This document shows, in pieces, positions 13,240-15,748 of a DNA stretch of 15,748 nucleotides. The stretch is from the NCBI GenBank assembly GCA_019695435.1, contig JACTVF010000019.1:1-15748 (forward strand), given 5' to 3'. The notes below the pieces were generated by a model. It did no database searches. It was not told the DNA's origin and was given only the letters and a program-made list of their open reading frames with translations. A program made the translations under genes and the position numbers. The stretch comes from Methanoregulaceae archaeon. Lineage in GTDB: Archaea; Halobacteriota; Methanomicrobia; Methanomicrobiales; Methanospirillaceae. Position 1 is the stretch's first letter. Each line of letters opens with the position of its first letter.

Positions 13240-15213
13240 CTAATCCTCCGTAAATCTTCGTTTCATTCCAAATGGAATATACTTCCTGCCTCCACCCTTG
13301 TAGAACTTGGTGAAGAATTCGACATAGTGCAAACGAATCGAGTGGAGTCCGCCACCCAGAAGACCCAGTGCCAGATTGAGCGTATGCCCGGCAATGAAGA
13401 TCACAACACCTACGATGATCATGACAATCCCGACAAGGGAGAGTTCCTTCAGCGCTGGAGAGATGAACATCCCGATCGCTATGTAGTTGATCACCATCGC
13501 GATGGCGACCGATGAGAGTCCCACCGCGACCAGACGGGCATACGACAATACATGTGAGATAATCGTAGGCAACTCGATCACTTCAAGAACGGAGTCCCGG
13601 GCGATACAGAGTACGCCGAAGATAATGAGTGCGCCACCGATATATGTTCCCAGGTTAAACCCGACTGCAACGATAGGGAGCTTGGTAAGATCGGGCATGT
13701 ACGGCATAGTGACATTTGACCAGATCGCGACGAGGATCCCCCACATCACGGCAAGCCAGCCGAAGTTTGCCATGACCGCCTTAGTCCGGTGCTCGCCATG
13801 GTCCTGTTTTGCATGGTCATACATGCCGATGACCCTGCCCAATGAGATATGCAGAATTCCGATCCAGATCGACATGATGAGAAGTGCAGGAATCGCCGAC
13901 CCGGCGCCGCCGGCCTCTGTTGTTCCGATTGGCAGGTGTCTCGAGAAGATGATCGGGTTCCACGGGAGTTCGAATCCGAGGAACTCGCTGAACAAGAGCC
14001 CGAAGATAATACTCATGATACTGGCATTCCGGAGCACGGCAAGCAACTGCCGCCCTTCCTCACCGGTCACGAACTTTCGGAGCCCGAGCGCCATCGCGAG
14101 CAGGATAAGGCCATATCCCACATCGCCGAGGATTAACCCGAAGAAAATGGGGAACACGATGGCAACCAGCAGCGTCGGGTCAAGTTCCGTGTACTTCGGC
14201 CTGCTGTACAGATCTATGAGCATCTGCGTCGGCTTTGAAAAGTCCGGGTTGTTGTACTCCACCGGGACCGCGTCATGCTCAAGGTCGATCGGCAGTGTGG
14301 TGACATAGATTTTACCGCCGGTAACCTGTGTGAGCGCGTTGCTCACCTCATCCACATTTTCCGATGGAACCCACCCTTCAGCAACGAACATCTGTTTTGT
14401 CGTTGCAAACCGGAGGGGTGCCTCGGTCTGCTCCACTTCCGCTTTTAAGAATTCCTCGCAGGCGACGAGGAACTCCGCATGTTTTGTCCTGATCCCGGTA
14501 AGTTTTTCGTTGATCTCCGCGATCTCCGATCCGAGTGTTGTGGCCTGCGAACGATAAAATTCGATCCGCGTCGTCGGGGATCCGGACTCCACGGGGATCG
14601 CAACCGACTGAAATGCCGCTTCCGCAAGCGCCCGCTCGACTTCGCTTTTCTGATCGTTGGGCACGATCACAACAAGGAAATTCTTCTCCTTTCCCTTCGA
14701 GAAATACAGCTCATTGGGAACGGAGAGGATCACTTCGCGGGAGACATAACCGGCTAACGCGGTGAATCCTTTGTAACCGTGATACAGATCCAGGTCAACA
14801 GGTACGGCCACAAAAGGGGTGATCTCAGCGATCTTCTGCTCGCACTCCTTAAGGCGTGTGTCCAGCTGCGAGCGCCGGGCGGTCAGCTCCTCAACTTCCC
14901 GCTCAAGTGCCGGCAGTTCCCGCTCGATTTTTGCGGCGATCTCAGCCTGTTTGAAGGTCTTCACTGACGCGATGTCGTCCGCATGCACCGAGACGGTATT
15001 TTCAATCGCCCGGACCTTGATGAGATCCGTGGATTTTTCATTGGCCCCAGACAGAGGAGTGCCGATCTTAAAGCCCTCATAACCCTCCGAGCCGGCTTCC
15101 ACAAATTCCTCGACATGAAACAGTTTGCGGCGATAGAGCTCCGCAACAACAGGACCCATCTGATCCCGGGATGCGGCGATGAGCAGCCGGCTCATCTGTT
15201 CAGGCTTGAACAT
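13240..15213 (-). CDS. atpI: A-type ATP synthase subunit I (a subunit)
   Basis: This 657-residue stator subunit combines the ion half-channels with the peripheral stalk anchor. Residues 1-340 form the cytoplasmic arm, with coiled coils near 75-125 and 225-270. Residues 345-657 hold about eight membrane helices. The essential arginine that works opposite the c-ring carboxylate is Arg560 in SYARLVAVGL; Arg627 in HSIRLHYVEFF is the second conserved one. The frame is open 20 codons further upstream, but AAGGAG 7 bases before the ATG at 15213 (MFKPEQMSRL) fixes the start. It overlaps the end of atpH by 14 bases; its TAG stop is 3 bases before atpK. Confidence 0.96.
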   Translation of the reverse strand: MFKPEQMSRLLIAASRDQMGPVVAELYRRKLFHVEEFVEAGSEGYEGFKIGTPLSGANEKSTDLIKVRAIENTVSVHADDIASVKTFKQAEIAAKIERELPALEREVEELTARRSQLDTRLKECEQKIAEITPFVAVPVDLDLYHGYKGFTALAGYVSREVILSVPNELYFSKGKEKNFLVVIVPNDQKSEVERALAEAAFQSVAIPVESGSPTTRIEFYRSQATTLGSEIAEINEKLTGIRTKHAEFLVACEEFLKAEVEQTEAPLRFATTKQMFVAEGWVPSENVDEVSNALTQVTGGKIYVTTLPIDLEHDAVPVEYNNPDFSKPTQMLIDLYSRPKYTELDPTLLVAIVFPIFFGLILGDVGYGLILLAMALGLRKFVTGEEGRQLLAVLRNASIMSIIFGLLFSEFLGFELPWNPIIFSRHLPIGTTEAGGAGSAIPALLIMSIWIGILHISLGRVIGMYDHAKQDHGEHRTKAVMANFGWLAVMWGILVAIWSNVTMPYMPDLTKLPIVAVGFNLGTYIGGALIIFGVLCIARDSVLEVIELPTIISHVLSYARLVAVGLSSVAIAMVINYIAIGMFISPALKELSLVGIVMIIVGVVIFIAGHTLNLALGLLGGGLHSIRLHYVEFFTKFYKGGGRKYIPFGMKRRFTED

Positions 15214-15529
15214 GCAGCTGCTCCTTAAACCGTAATACCAGCAGCTGCACCGCCTTGGAAAGGTTCTTCTCACCTTTTTCCCGGAGTGCTGCTGCCCGCT
15301 GATTGCCGTTTTTGAGGATTTCAGCGTGCTTAAGTGCCGCTTGGTGCCGTGCTTCTTCCAGTTTCAGCTTCTTGTACTGTTCAGCATTGCTCTGCGCCTT
15401 CGTTATCAGGTTATCAGCTTCCAGTTCGGCCTGGGAATGCCTTTTCTTCTTTTCTTCCTGCGCCGCACTGATCATCGACTGATACTCAGCTTCAGTTTTC
15501 TTGATGTCGTTCAAGACCTCAGTTTTCAT
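15200..15529 (-). CDS. atpH: A-type ATP synthase subunit H (peripheral stalk)
   Basis: The 109-residue protein is an almost continuous coiled coil, rich in Ala, Glu, Lys and Gln (TEAEYQSMISAAQEEKKKRH, then EADNLITKAQSNAEQYKKLK). This is the form of subunit H, which pairs with E to make the peripheral stalk between head and subunit I. The ATG at 15529 is preceded by GGAGGG at 4 bases; a GTG four codons upstream would swallow that site and is unlikely. It is the first gene of the operon, the usual place for it in methanogens. Confidence 0.9.
   Translation of the reverse strand: MKTEVLNDIKKTEAEYQSMISAAQEEKKKRHSQAELEADNLITKAQSNAEQYKKLKLEEARHQAALKHAEILKNGNQRAAALREKGEKNLSKAVQLLVLRFKEQLHVQA
15221..15226 (-). 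promoter_or_regulatory. Ribosome binding site that sets the atpI start
   Basis: AAGGAG on the minus strand, 7 bases before the ATG at 15213 and inside atpH. It decides for this ATG over the open frame that reaches back to 15273. Confidence 0.75.
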
Positions 15530-15569
15530 CCAACCCTCCACTCACGGCAGTACAATAGTTGGTGAAAAA

Positions 15570-15587
15570 AACAATATATGTATTGTT
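15570..15587 (-). promoter_or_regulatory. ATP synthase operon promoter with dyad over the TATA box
   Basis: The minus strand reads CATATATTG, centred near 15576, which would start transcription near 15550 and give a leader of about 20 bases containing GGAGGG. The TATA box lies inside an inverted repeat with 7-bp arms, AACAATA (15570-15576) and TATTGTT (15581-15587). This could be an operator whose occupation blocks TBP, or simply an A+T-rich promoter. Confidence 0.5.
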
Positions 15588-15640
15588 ATTTACGATTTCA
15601 AGTCAGTTTTAAAGACGGGGAATTTCCCGGGAACCGGTAT

Positions 15641-15647
15641 AAAAAAA
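15641..15647 (-). terminator. T7 terminator of the gene upstream of the atp operon
   Basis: Seven T residues follow directly on the stop codon at 15648-15650 of the partial gene. They separate that transcript from the ATP synthase promoter about 65 bases further on. Confidence 0.55.
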
Positions 15648-15748
15648 TCAGCGGTTCTCTCTGGACGGTAACCGTTCCAGAGTGAACGTGCCAGGGAGGG
15701 GGGAGATCGCGATGCCGTCCCCGGTCCTGCATACAATGATACCGGCGA
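15648..15748 (-). CDS. C-terminal end of an unidentified gene, 5' partial
   Basis: One minus-strand frame is open from the window edge to a TGA at 15650-15648 and encodes 32 residues: AGIIVCRTGDGIAISPLPG followed by TFTLERLPSRENR. Codon use is G+C-rich at third positions like the neighbours, and a T7 terminator follows at once, both signs of a true gene end. The other two minus-strand frames read as non-protein-like. The fragment is too short to name; strand-rich IIVCRTGDGIAIS may be the last beta-hairpin of a small domain. Confidence 0.5.
   Translation of the reverse strand, partial: AGIIVCRTGDGIAISPLPGTFTLERLPSRENR

Noticed and set aside
13487..14308. 273-residue plus-strand frame opposite atpI
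   Set aside because: It is the antisense of conserved membrane-helix coding sequence, with no independent support.

Overview
The window comes from a G+C-rich methanogenic archaeon, most likely of the order Methanomicrobiales (a Methanoregula-like lineage). The reasons are a complete archaeal A1Ao ATP synthase operon in the methanogen gene order, an archaeal-type phosphoglycerate kinase, heavy use of CGG/CCG codons, poly-T terminators, and TATA boxes 26-29 bases ahead of start codons that lack Shine-Dalgarno sites (leaderless genes). The genus is inferred from style, not from a database match.

Region 1 (1-1150): a divergent pair. On the minus strand is a class III (DODA/YgiD-like) extradiol dioxygenase-family gene that runs off the left edge, so its stop codon lies outside the window. 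On the plus strand is a small carboxymuconolactone decarboxylase/AhpD-like protein with an intact E-x11-CxxC-x3-H centre. They share a 130-base intergenic region with two TATA-like boxes and a 9-bp inverted repeat.

Region 2 (1151-3320): accessory DNA. A 672-base gene-free stretch is packed with inverted repeats. It is followed by a 63-residue antitoxin-like ORF with no toxin beside it, and a convergent A+T-rich 392-residue ORF with a PD-(D/E)xK-like nuclease signature. This is the most island-like part.

Region 3 (3321-5864): a SAM-dependent methyltransferase, a small HEAT-repeat protein, the rRNA methyltransferase RlmH, and a ribbon-helix-helix regulator whose frame is broken by one base at an A6 run. 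A 367-base gap before rlmH holds several hairpins around a TATA-like core.

Region 4 (5865-15647, minus strand): promoter, then atpH-I-K-E-C-F-A-B-D, then pgk, then a T9 terminator. The genes overlap or are separated by at most 18 bases and look like one transcript, so pgk is probably co-expressed with the ATP synthase. The rotor subunit AtpK has two carboxylates where Na+-binding c-rings place their ligands. The right edge holds the last 32 codons of an unidentified upstream gene and its T7 terminator.

No CRISPR array, tRNA, rRNA or insertion sequence was recognised. I found no complete new multi-gene system; the best candidates for a second look are the nuclease-like ORF with the orphan antitoxin, the frameshifted RHH gene, the hairpin cluster at 4700-4890 and the two-carboxylate c-ring.
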